Shown: positions 15,204-23,115 of the stretch, in pieces
Position numbering within the stretch: the stretch's first letter is position 1
How the letters are laid out: every line of letters begins with the position of its first letter
Source of the DNA: Prosthecobacter sp.
Lineage (GTDB): Bacteria; Verrucomicrobiota; Verrucomicrobiia; Verrucomicrobiales; Verrucomicrobiaceae
DNA length: 47,024 nucleotides
Assembly: GCA_021733925.1 (NCBI GenBank)
Contig: JAIPJY010000053.1
Location: 1 to 47,024 of the forward strand
Direction: 5' to 3'
Notes under the pieces: generated by a model
Databases searched by the model: none
What the model saw: only the letters and a program-made list of their open reading frames with translations
What the model was told of the DNA's origin: nothing
Made by a program: the position numbers and the translations under genes

Positions 15204-16634
15204 TCACGCGCAGTCAATCGAACGGCGCTTGTACAGGAACTCGAACATGTTGCCTTCGTGCGGCTGGTCCCAGCTGATCTTCATGGTGCTGATCGGCCCG
15301 ATGTTCAGGCGGTCGATGTCGCCGCACTCGAGCAGGTCGTTGATGAAGGCGGGGTCCTGCGTGATGGCGGTGACGATGAGCGAGTAGCCGATGCGGCCGA
15401 GCACTTCACCCTGCGGCACTTCGAGCACGCTGGCGTAGGGGCAAAGGAATTCGCGATTGGCGAGCGGGTGTTTATTATCCGAGCACCAGATGATGCTGGG
15501 GCGCAGGAAGGTGCCGCCGTGGAATTCCACTTTGCGCGGGCCGTCGCGGAACTTCGCGGTCATGTCTTCCGCACCGGGAGTCTGCAGATCGTGGTCGATG
15601 GCGCTGTCGATGTAGTCGGCCATCTTCACGTTTGCAAAGCCTGCGAGGCGTGCGTTTTCGTCTTCGGAGGTGGTGGGGCCCACCTTGCCAAGGCGCTCGG
15701 CCAGGGCGGTGGCGATTTCCTTGCCATACTTCGGCACGATGACCGCTGAGGCATTGATGCAGGAGCGGCCGCCGTTGTCGCTGATGGAGGCCACCATGAC
15801 GTCGAGGTAGTCCTTCCAGTTTTCGATCTTGTCTTCGCCGATGATGATCTTGCTCCAGCCCGGCCCATGCACCTGCACGGAGGAGTTGCCTTCATACATT
15901 TTCGCCATGGCCACGTCACCAAAGACGAGATTGCGACCACTGAGCTTCACGACTTCGCCGCTGCCTTCGTGGTCGGTCGGGTAGAAGCCAAAGGCCTCCG
16001 CCGGGGCACCTGCGGCGATGAAGGCCTGGATGAGACGATACGGTGTCCAGGGCTCTTCGCGGCCTGGCTTGATGACCACGGGAATTTTGAGCGCGATGGC
16101 GGGCAGCCAGAGGGAATTCACCGCTGGGGAATTGCTCGGCATGATGAGGCCGAGGGACTTCGTGGTGGGAAAATAGGAGACGGGGCAGCCGGACTGCGAA
16201 CCAAAGCCCTTGTCGATGACGCTCAAATCCAGGCCGCGTGTGAGGCCGTTGAGGATCATCTTCATGTTCGTCAGGGCAAAGTGCAGCTTGGTCATGTTGC
16301 GCTTCACCATGACGTGCGGCAGGCCGCTGGTGCGGGAGAGCGTGGCGATGTACTCCTCCGGGCTCTGCGTGTGGCCTTTGTCGCCGAGAGGCAGGGTGCC
16401 ATTGAGGAAGAGCTCGCCTGCTTTCGCGGTGATCTCGATGAGCTGCTCCACGGTGAACTTCTTCAGTGCCTCACGGGCTTCGCCGATCTTCGCCAGATCT
16501 TTGCGGACGATGCCGGCATTCACCTGGCTGATTTCGGCGCAGACCTCGCCGGTTTTGTGGTCTTTGACCTGAGCCTTGTCGAGCGACTCATAGGGGCGGC
16601 CTTTGCGGAGAGCAGGAAGATGGGGAATGGACAT
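15204..16634 (-). CDS. Aldehyde dehydrogenase family protein
   Basis: A 476-residue ALDH-superfamily enzyme. The catalytic cysteine is Cys292 in DNGGRSCINAS. The oxyanion Asn is in MPSNSP (about 168). The NAD-binding region is VVIKPGREEPWTP near 187-198. The usual catalytic Glu motif (ELGGK) is not evident; the corresponding place reads VHGPGWSKIII, as in some acylating or atypical ALDHs. It could therefore be a CoA-acylating enzyme, but this is inference. It stands upstream of the Fe-alcohol dehydrogenase on the same strand. An element inserted between them may weaken co-transcription. No microcompartment shell gene is nearby. Confidence 0.88.
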   Translation of the reverse strand: MSIPHLPALRKGRPYESLDKAQVKDHKTGEVCAEISQVNAGIVRKDLAKIGEAREALKKFTVEQLIEITAKAGELFLNGTLPLGDKGHTQSPEEYIATLSRTSGLPHVMVKRNMTKLHFALTNMKMILNGLTRGLDLSVIDKGFGSQSGCPVSYFPTTKSLGLIMPSNSPAVNSLWLPAIALKIPVVIKPGREEPWTPYRLIQAFIAAGAPAEAFGFYPTDHEGSGEVVKLSGRNLVFGDVAMAKMYEGNSSVQVHGPGWSKIIIGEDKIENWKDYLDVMVASISDNGGRSCINASAVIVPKYGKEIATALAERLGKVGPTTSEDENARLAGFANVKMADYIDSAIDHDLQTPGAEDMTAKFRDGPRKVEFHGGTFLRPSIIWCSDNKHPLANREFLCPYASVLEVPQGEVLGRIGYSLIVTAITQDPAFINDLLECGDIDRLNIGPISTMKISWDQPHEGNMFEFLYKRRSIDCA

Positions 16635-16730
16635 TGTCGGGTTGGTTTTGAGGAGGTGTGAGGATTACGAGCGCCGAGCACACCGGGCAATGGAAAAACA
16701 GGCGTGCACGGCGAACTCTTTCAGAGACCT

Positions 16731-17714
16731 TCAGCCCGCCTTCGCCTGCGGGCGCAGGGCTTCGGGAATCATCTGGATGAGGTCCTCGCTGAGATTGGAG
16801 TAGCCGGGGTAGTCCGGGTGCGGCACGCCGTGCTCGCCCACCGGGCGGTAGCGCCACTGCTTGTACATCCACAGCCAGCATTCAGGATGCTGGCGGATCT
16901 CCTGCTCAAAGCGGTCCCAGATGCGCTGCGTCATCTCACGCACGTCGTCCTCCGGCTTGGGGGAGACGGCTTCAAACAGATGCGCCTCATAGCGGCCATC
17001 GTCCAGCGGACGGCACACGCCGGTGATGAGGGGAATGCCGAGCCGCTGGGCCAGCACCACATGCAGCGTGGGCACGGAGGTCCACATGCCGTAGCACTGG
17101 ATGGCGGTGGCCGCCCTGCCCGGGGCGATGCTCAGGTCCGTGAGCAGCCCCGCGTGGCCTTTGCGCTTGAGCGCCTTGATCAGCTTGATCATCGCATTGT
17201 CCTGCGAGATGAAGGTGTGGCCAGACTGCTCCCGCAGCCTGCGGAAAAGGTGGGTGATGGCCGGGTTCTTGAAATCCTGTGCCACCACGGTGAAGGGGAA
17301 TCCGCGAAAGCCCCAGATCTGGCTGACGAGTTCAAAGTTGCCGAAATGCGGAGTCACCCACACCGCGCCTGTTTCACGCGCTTTCGCTTCGGTGGCGAGA
17401 TCCGTGATGATGTCGAAATGCTTCTGCCAGTTGTCCGCCTTGAGCTGGGGAGACCAGAACAAATCCACGAAGGTGCGTGCGAACACTTGATAAGAGCCGC
17501 AGGCGATTTTCGCCCTCTGCGCCGGTGTGTATTGACTGCCAAAAGCGCAGCGCAGATTGTCCAGCGCGGTGGCGCGTCCGCGTGCGTCCAGCCAGTAGGC
17601 CAGCGTGCCGAGCACGCGTGACAGCACCATGAGCACGTGGCGCGGCACCTGGGGCAGCAGCCAGACGGCAAGGTCCAGCAGCTTGATTTCAAGAGAATAT
17701 CGGAGCTTCTTCAC
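16731..17714 (-). CDS. LpxL/HtrB-like lipid A acyltransferase family protein
   Basis: A 327-residue member of the lysophospholipid/lipid A acyltransferase family. The catalytic HX4E motif is H123-FGNF-E128 in VWVTPHFGNFE. An N-terminal hydrophobic segment (LDLAVWLLPQVPRHVLMVL) anchors it to the inner membrane. Family members add secondary acyl chains to Kdo2-lipid IVA using acyl-ACP, so the cell should be diderm. The gene lies 96 bases after the ALDH start on the same strand, with no functional link evident. Lauroyl or myristoyl specificity cannot be told. Confidence 0.88.
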   Translation of the reverse strand: MKKLRYSLEIKLLDLAVWLLPQVPRHVLMVLSRVLGTLAYWLDARGRATALDNLRCAFGSQYTPAQRAKIACGSYQVFARTFVDLFWSPQLKADNWQKHFDIITDLATEAKARETGAVWVTPHFGNFELVSQIWGFRGFPFTVVAQDFKNPAITHLFRRLREQSGHTFISQDNAMIKLIKALKRKGHAGLLTDLSIAPGRAATAIQCYGMWTSVPTLHVVLAQRLGIPLITGVCRPLDDGRYEAHLFEAVSPKPEDDVREMTQRIWDRFEQEIRQHPECWLWMYKQWRYRPVGEHGVPHPDYPGYSNLSEDLIQMIPEALRPQAKAG

Positions 17715-17893
17715 TGATTATAAAAAGAGGGAGCCAGTCGTGTTACGACGGCGCATGGCGGCGTTCAACCTGAATAGCCGTTGTTGTGGCTGCAACCACA
17801 CGCAAGCACTCATCCATGCTGCAACATCGAAGAAATATCGAGGCTGTGTCACGTGGCGTTTGGTGTTTGCATAAATTCGCGTTACGATGGCGC

Positions 17894-18895
17894 ATGCCAG
17901 CCACCAAGCTCAACAACATTCTCAAGCGACTCCTCAAGCAGCCAACGGCTCCGTTTCATGAATATCATGTCCGTGCGGAGATCGAAGCCCTGCTCAAAGA
18001 CTGCCCGCATGTGAAGTTGAAGCGCGACAAGTTCGGCAACTTGCTGGCCACGTACAAGAACGGCAAATCCAAGAGCAAGCCCACCTGGGTGCTCGGTGCG
18101 CACATGGACCACCCGGCGTTCATCAAGCCCCCCGGCAGCACCAAGCGTGATGAATGGGATTTCCTCGGCGGAGTCGGCAAACTGGAAGTGGAAGCCGGTG
18201 TGAAGCGCGGCCTGCGCAAGGTCAAAGGCCAGCTGGCCACCTGGAATTTCCCGGTGAACATCACCAACACCCGCATCGAAGCCACCGCGTGCGATGACAT
18301 CATCGGCTGCGCCGCCATCGTGATGACCTTTTTGGATCTGGCCCGCCTGAACATCCAGACCACCGTGCATGCGGCCTTCACCCGTGCGGAAGAAGTGGGC
18401 TGGCTCGGAGCCTGGCACCTCGCGCAAAACTGGCCCTTTGGTGCTGACAGCGTTTTCCTTTCCCTCGAAACCAGCCGTCCCGTCAATGGTGCCGTCATGG
18501 GCGGCGGACCGATCCTGCGTGTCGGAGACCGTGTTTCCATTTTTGACAGCGAAGCCATGGCCGTGCTGATGACCACCGCCAAGGAGCAGGGCATCCGCGT
18601 GCAGCGCTGCCTGCTGGATGCCGGAGCCTGCGAAGCCACCGCCACCCAGGCCGCAGGCGTCCGCAGCGCGGGCATCTCCATTCCGCTGGGCAACTACCAC
18701 AACCTCAACGACGCACGCCAGATCGCGCCGGAATTCGTGATGATGGATGATTTGAAGTCGATGATCGACCTCCTCAAAGCCCTCGTCGCCACCAAGCACG
18801 ACGGCATCGGCGAACGCACGATCCGCGAGCGCGTGGAACTGCGCATGATGGAACACGCCGAGCACCTCAAGGCGGGCACGAAGCTGTTCAAGTAG
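17894..18895 (+). CDS. M42/M20-like zinc aminopeptidase
   Basis: A 333-residue metallopeptidase. The metal-site pattern is visible: GAHMDHPAF (H70, D72), ACDDIIGCAA (D134/D135), TRAEEVGWLGA (E166/E167), and PLGNYHNLND with a histidine near 278. This matches the M42/M28 fold: two-zinc aminopeptidases or deblocking enzymes acting on peptides in the cytoplasm. No signal peptide is seen. I chose the ATG at 17894; the longer open frame starting at 17786 adds 36 residues of unlikely sequence. It is divergent from the acyltransferase gene, and a tandem palindrome array follows the stop. Confidence 0.85.
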   Translation: MPATKLNNILKRLLKQPTAPFHEYHVRAEIEALLKDCPHVKLKRDKFGNLLATYKNGKSKSKPTWVLGAHMDHPAFIKPPGSTKRDEWDFLGGVGKLEVEAGVKRGLRKVKGQLATWNFPVNITNTRIEATACDDIIGCAAIVMTFLDLARLNIQTTVHAAFTRAEEVGWLGAWHLAQNWPFGADSVFLSLETSRPVNGAVMGGGPILRVGDRVSIFDSEAMAVLMTTAKEQGIRVQRCLLDAGACEATATQAAGVRSAGISIPLGNYHNLNDARQIAPEFVMMDDLKSMIDLLKALVATKHDGIGERTIRERVELRMMEHAEHLKAGTKLFK

Positions 18896-18930
18896 TTCGG
18901 AGGGGGCACGCGAGCGCGCCTTTCCCATAT

Positions 18931-19577
18931 GGACTGCGGTCGCGCAGTGAGGCACGAACGCAGCTACCGCTTTCGCAGGCAGGTCAGCGTGCGTGTGCCA
19001 CCAGACACTCGAACATGGGAGCGGGTGATTCTTCGCTGGCCGTGTCGGCTTGCGCGCACCATGAGACGTTCGAAAGCGGTAGCTTCGATGCAGGCTTGCG
19101 CCGTGCATCTGCGCGACCGCACTCCAAATTCGCCTCGCGCCACCGCACGCCTTTTGGACTGCGGTCGCGGAGTGAGGCACGAACGAAGCTACCGCTTTCG
19201 CAGGCAGGTCAGCATCCGCACGCCAGGAAATATCAGAACACGGCAGCCGGTGATTCTTCGCAGGCCGTGTCGGCTTGCGCACGCCACGAGACACTCGAAA
19301 GCGGTAGCTTCGATGCAGGCTTGCGCCGTGCATCTGCGCGACCGCACTCCAAATTCGCCTCGCGCCGCAGCAAGCTTTTTGGACTGCGGTCGCGCAGTGA
19401 GGCACGAACGAAGCTACCGCTTTCGCAGGCCCGCCAGCGTGCGTGTGCCACGAGACTCTCGAACGCGAGAGCCGGTGATTCTTCGCAGGCCGGTCAACTC
19501 GCGCACACCACGAGACGCTCGAAAGCGGTAGCTTCGATGCAGGCTTGCGCCGTGCATCTGCGCGACCGCACTCCAAA
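18931..19577. repeat. Three tandem 225-bp units, each a ~200-bp palindrome
   Basis: Units begin GGACTGCGGTCGCGCAGT-like at 18931, 19156 and 19381, an exact 225-bp period. Each ends with the inverted sequence GCGCGACCGCACTCC before a 25-28 base spacer (TTCGCCTCGCGCC...). Within a unit, GAAGCTACCGCTTTCG near the left faces CGAAAGCGGTAGCTTCG near the right. The left and right halves differ at many positions. No protein-like frame is present. Confidence 0.92.
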
Positions 19578-19646
19578 TAAGCCGCGAATGCTCACACTCC
19601 TCTTTAAGTCTTGCCTGACCAACGCCCGTGCTGGTAGTCTTTCCGC

Positions 19647-20141
19647 ATGAACGCAAACGAAGGCCCGGATGTTCCGTGTGAAGGGGCTGAAGCCGAGATG
19701 GGTGACGATCATTTGGACGGTGCCGATTGCTGTCCCGTCTGCCTGGCCGCTGTGCCGGAGGGGAGTGTCTTTTGTCCTGCCTGCCGCACCTCCGTCAACA
19801 CGGTATCCTCTCCCATTCCATTTGACCGCACTGATTTCAGGAAGGCCGCCACGGACCCTGAGAATCCCAAAATGATCATCCTGGTCACCGCATGGGTGCT
19901 TTTCGGGATGCTTTTTTTGCTCGGCTGTTTGGATCTTCTTATGAGCTTGAACGCCTCTGCTCCACAACCGGTCCGGCTCAACTTCAGTCGCGACTTTGAC
20001 TTCACGTACACGCCTTGGCCAGGCTGGCGCATCCTGCGATCACTGCTGCTTGTTCTGGGGAGTGGGTATGCCCTGCTCTACACCACGAAACGCTTTCTGA
20101 ACCGTCCGCACCAAAAGGCCGAGTCTTCATCGGACGACTGA
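19647..20141 (+). CDS. Zinc-ribbon membrane protein of unknown function
   Basis: A 164-residue protein with a zinc ribbon (CPVC at 29-32 and CPAC at 43-46) followed by two hydrophobic segments, about residues 77-98 and 128-145. It should sit in the inner membrane with the ribbon in the cytoplasm. I do not recognise a named family. Such ribbon-plus-TM proteins are common and poorly characterised. It stands alone between the palindrome array and the convergent acyltransferase operon. The ATG at 19647 starts right after the array. Confidence 0.7.
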   Translation: MNANEGPDVPCEGAEAEMGDDHLDGADCCPVCLAAVPEGSVFCPACRTSVNTVSSPIPFDRTDFRKAATDPENPKMIILVTAWVLFGMLFLLGCLDLLMSLNASAPQPVRLNFSRDFDFTYTPWPGWRILRSLLLVLGSGYALLYTTKRFLNRPHQKAESSSDD

Positions 20142-20171
20142 TCTTCTCCTTTGGACAACTCCCCTGCCCTC

Positions 20172-20726
20172 CTACCAGCACAGCACCTCTTCTTCAGGCT
20201 GCGCTGCGGCCATCACAGCGCGGGGGGCTTTGACGAAGTCGTAGATGATCGGGATGCTCATCAGGCCGGTGTTGCGGTCATCAAACCAGTCGGAGTAGAA
20301 GGGCCTGCCGAAGACGCGAAAGCCCATGGCCTGGTACAGCGGCAGCAGGCGCTTGCCGGATTTGGTGACCACGTGCGCGGCCTCCTGACGTTTGGCGTAT
20401 TGCTGCATCGCCATGGCCAGCTTCATCATCGGCATGCCAGTGAGGCTTTTCCGGGCGCAACCGCGTGACACTTCGATGATGAGTCCGTCCTGCGGAAACA
20501 CCAGATCCTGCGCGTCGGATTCGCTCTGCAGCTCCAGCTTCGGCACCTCATCGCTCCGCAGCACGCGGATCACGCCGGTGATTTCACGGGCTGCATTGAA
20601 GAGCGCGAAATGATGCGCGGCTTCGTCAAATTCATCGATGTCATGCAGCAGGCCTGACGTGTACACTTCACGACGCAGCTGCGCGATGGTGTCGCGGTGT
20701 TCGTGGAATGCAATCTCTTCAATCAT
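20172..20726 (-). CDS. LuxI/FeeM-like N-acyltransferase (GNAT fold)
   Basis: A 184-residue protein. The residue pattern follows the autoinducer-synthase and N-acyl-amino-acid-synthase group: LRREVYTSGL, DEFDEAAHHFALF, ITGVIRVLRS and LIIEVSRGCA. That is Arg, then Asp/Asp, then Arg, then Glu-x-x-Arg. Proteins of this group join an acyl chain from acyl-ACP to an amino acid or similar amine; a subgroup is linked to exosortase/PEP-CTERM loci. I chose the ATG at 20726; the longer open frame upstream overlaps the previous gene. It is the last gene of a four-gene minus-strand operon. The substrate is unknown. Confidence 0.7.
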   Translation of the reverse strand: MIEEIAFHEHRDTIAQLRREVYTSGLLHDIDEFDEAAHHFALFNAAREITGVIRVLRSDEVPKLELQSESDAQDLVFPQDGLIIEVSRGCARKSLTGMPMMKLAMAMQQYAKRQEAAHVVTKSGKRLLPLYQAMGFRVFGRPFYSDWFDDRNTGLMSIPIIYDFVKAPRAVMAAAQPEEEVLCW

Positions 20727-20803
20727 ATTGAAATATAAGCCTCCCTTCACGTTATCGCTGCATGCTAAATCGCAACTGATTGCGTCTAAATAAAGCTTGA
20801 GAT

Positions 20804-21982
20804 TCAGGCGCAATGAGACGGGTTTCCGAGGCAGTGAATGCCCCCTGTCCCGACCTCGCCCACCTCTGCCAGCCCGATCAAGCGCACCTCGGGCGGGCAC
20901 ACGAAACCCTCCGGCACCGCCCCGGGCAGCAGGATGAGGAAGCGACGCAGGCCGGCGGTCTTGAGCCGGATGTAGTGCTGCTGCAGAGTTTCCGCCGTCA
21001 GCGGCTCGTCGTGCGGAAAGACCCACAGGGCCGAATAGCCGTCCTGATCATGATGAATGAGGGAGGTCTGGCTCAGAAACTCAGCCACCGGACCCTCCAG
21101 GCGGTTCCAGTCCAGCAGCGTGACACAATTGGCGGAGATGAATCCATCATGGCTGCGGAGGCCCGTGGCCCATTTGCTTTTGTAGCGAAAGACCCCGTCA
21201 TGCAGCGAAGGCAGGCTTCCTCCCATGCGGAGTTCAGTACAGCCCAGCCGGTGGGCCTCCAGCATCGCATGCACATAAAGAGCACTCAGCACCCCCTCCC
21301 GCATCAGGTCCATCCGCCCATCCAGCACGCCGTTCACACGTTTGGAAAACAGCGTGCCTTTCACCGTGACGAGCCCGCCGGCCAGCCGCTCCCCGTTGTG
21401 TACCACCCACTGGATCATCCCCTGCTTGAACAACAGCCGCATCATCCAGCGGGGGGAGACCTGTGTCATACCGCCATGCCGTGCTGTGACATAGGGTCGG
21501 AAAAACCTCTCATAAAAAAGGTCAAAGTCCTTCGCCTCCCGGCTCCACTGGCACTCGAAATTTTTGATGCGGATGCGGCGGATGTCCGCCCGGGCATTGC
21601 GGTGCGTGCGTCCAAAAGCCTGCATGTCCTCAGGCACCTTCATCCAGCTGATGATCCACTGCGGCACCGCGAGGTACCGCGTGTCCAGAAACAGGCGGGC
21701 GGACACCCGGTCGATTTCCACGTCCACCAGATCAGCGGCGCTGCGCCACTCATTCAACAGACGCTGCAGCCGCCAGACGGGCACCCGCGTGCGGCGCACC
21801 ACGGTGGGTTCCTGCGCAAAGAAGTGATCCATGATGAAGGCGGACCGGCGGCCTGCGCTGAGCAGCACCACCTCCCGGCCTGAAGCCCGCGCAGGTCCGC
21901 GCAGAAGCACCACCGGCACGCGCCAGCGGATGAACGGCAGCACGATTCGCATGCATCCGCGCAGCCAGTTTTGCAGGATCAT
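20804..21982 (-). CDS. FemAB-like / BioF2-like GNAT acyltransferase
   Basis: A 392-residue protein with the double-GNAT look of FemAB/GNAT_6 proteins: FGRTHRNARADIRRIRIKNF near residue 125, FYERFFRPYV, then VVHNGERLAGGLVTVKGTLF and a YKSKWATGL segment near the C-terminal third. FemAB-like enzymes transfer amino acids or acyl groups; some are tied to extracellular polysaccharide or exosortase systems. The stop lies 77 bases before the LuxI/FeeM-like gene, and the start is 13 bases after the dehydrogenase stop. It should be soluble or membrane-associated. Donor and acceptor are not known. Confidence 0.7.
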   Translation of the reverse strand: MILQNWLRGCMRIVLPFIRWRVPVVLLRGPARASGREVVLLSAGRRSAFIMDHFFAQEPTVVRRTRVPVWRLQRLLNEWRSAADLVDVEIDRVSARLFLDTRYLAVPQWIISWMKVPEDMQAFGRTHRNARADIRRIRIKNFECQWSREAKDFDLFYERFFRPYVTARHGGMTQVSPRWMMRLLFKQGMIQWVVHNGERLAGGLVTVKGTLFSKRVNGVLDGRMDLMREGVLSALYVHAMLEAHRLGCTELRMGGSLPSLHDGVFRYKSKWATGLRSHDGFISANCVTLLDWNRLEGPVAEFLSQTSLIHHDQDGYSALWVFPHDEPLTAETLQQHYIRLKTAGLRRFLILLPGAVPEGFVCPPEVRLIGLAEVGEVGTGGIHCLGNPSHCA

Positions 21983-21995
21983 TTAATGGCCGCTC

Positions 21996-23039
21996 TCATA
22001 GGTACTCCAGCAGCGCTTTGATGACCTTGCGCTCTGCCACAGCCTGAAAGGCAGCGGTGATCTGCTCCACGGGAAAGCGGTGCGTGATGAAGTCGGCGGA
22101 GGTGAGCCTGCCCTCGCGAATCCACTGGCACAGGGCGGCCTGGGACTCCTTCTCATAGCGGCGCGTGGGCCACTGATGCACGAAGAGGTTGAAGTTGAAA
22201 TCCGCCTTCGCTTTGTCGATGTGCAGCACGCCATGCGTGAGCACGCCGTAGATGCAGTGCGAGCCTCCACGGCGCAGCAGCGGCAGCCCCTGCTGCACGA
22301 TGTCCGGGTGGCCGACGGCATCGATGACGGCATCAAGCTTCTTGCCGCGAATCTTCGAGAGCTCGCCGATCTCAAGATCTCCGGGCGCAAAGGCCGCATC
22401 CGCGCCAAAGGCCAGCGCCTTGGCCTGCTTGTCCGCATGGCGGTCCACGATGCCGATCCAGCCGAGGCCGAACAGGCGGCCGAGTTTCACAAAGCTGAGA
22501 CCCACCGGACCTGCGCCATAGATGAGCACATCGTCTCCGGGCTGAAGGTGGAAATCGCGAAAGGCACCCAGCACCTCGCGCCAGGTGCAGAGCAGCACCG
22601 CCTCCTCAGGTGGAATATCCGCATCCACACGGGTCTGGATCTCGAAGACCTCCACCCAGCCGTGCGCCTCATCAGCCACACCGTCGGCCACCATGGCGTC
22701 ATGGTCATTGGCCAGTGTGAACTCCCCAAAGCCGCCCCAGCCGGAGTCCACACCCTCGGCTTGAAGATCAAACACAAGGCCGCCCACGGCGCGATCTCCC
22801 ACCTGGAAGTTTTTCACCTTGTCTCCCACTTCCACCACGATGCCCACGCTCTCATGGCCGAGGGCAAAGGGGAACTTGTCCTCCATGCCGGGAAACTTGC
22901 CGCCCAGCAGTTCGGAGTCCGTACGATTGCACAGGCAGGCGCATTCCGTGCGCACCAGCGCCTGGTAGGGCCCCGGTTTCGGCTGCGGTGTATCGAGGAT
23001 GGCGAGTTCTCCGGGGGCGATGGCGATGACGGACTTCAT
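21996..23039 (-). CDS. Medium-chain dehydrogenase/reductase, zinc-type
   Basis: A 347-residue MDR protein. The catalytic zinc region reads ACLCNRTDSELL (Cys37) and ALGHESVG (His62, Glu63). The Rossmann motif is IYGAGPVGLSF (175-180), followed by a substrate region with VIDAVGHPDIVQQGLPLL. The four-Cys structural zinc lobe is missing, as in several sorbitol- or threonine-dehydrogenase-like subfamilies. It would use NAD(P) to oxidise a secondary alcohol or polyol. The gene lies between the PaaK-like gene and the FemAB-like gene with short gaps, so it probably acts on the same product. Substrate unknown. Confidence 0.85.
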   Translation of the reverse strand: MKSVIAIAPGELAILDTPQPKPGPYQALVRTECACLCNRTDSELLGGKFPGMEDKFPFALGHESVGIVVEVGDKVKNFQVGDRAVGGLVFDLQAEGVDSGWGGFGEFTLANDHDAMVADGVADEAHGWVEVFEIQTRVDADIPPEEAVLLCTWREVLGAFRDFHLQPGDDVLIYGAGPVGLSFVKLGRLFGLGWIGIVDRHADKQAKALAFGADAAFAPGDLEIGELSKIRGKKLDAVIDAVGHPDIVQQGLPLLRRGGSHCIYGVLTHGVLHIDKAKADFNFNLFVHQWPTRRYEKESQAALCQWIREGRLTSADFITHRFPVEQITAAFQAVAERKVIKALLEYL

Positions 23040-23115
23040 GGGGCCGGGAAAGTGAAAAGGGATGAAGCAGTGAAAAGGGAAAAGGGCCGGACTTCAGCAT
23101 TCCCTTTTCACTTCT

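Noticed and set aside
14086-16661. Long plus-strand frames opposite the alcohol and aldehyde dehydrogenase genes
   Set aside because: They lie wholly under the true genes and show no signal or domain.
18931-19577. CRISPR array or coding tandem repeat
   Set aside because: The 225-bp units are self-complementary, and their frames have no consistent protein across units.
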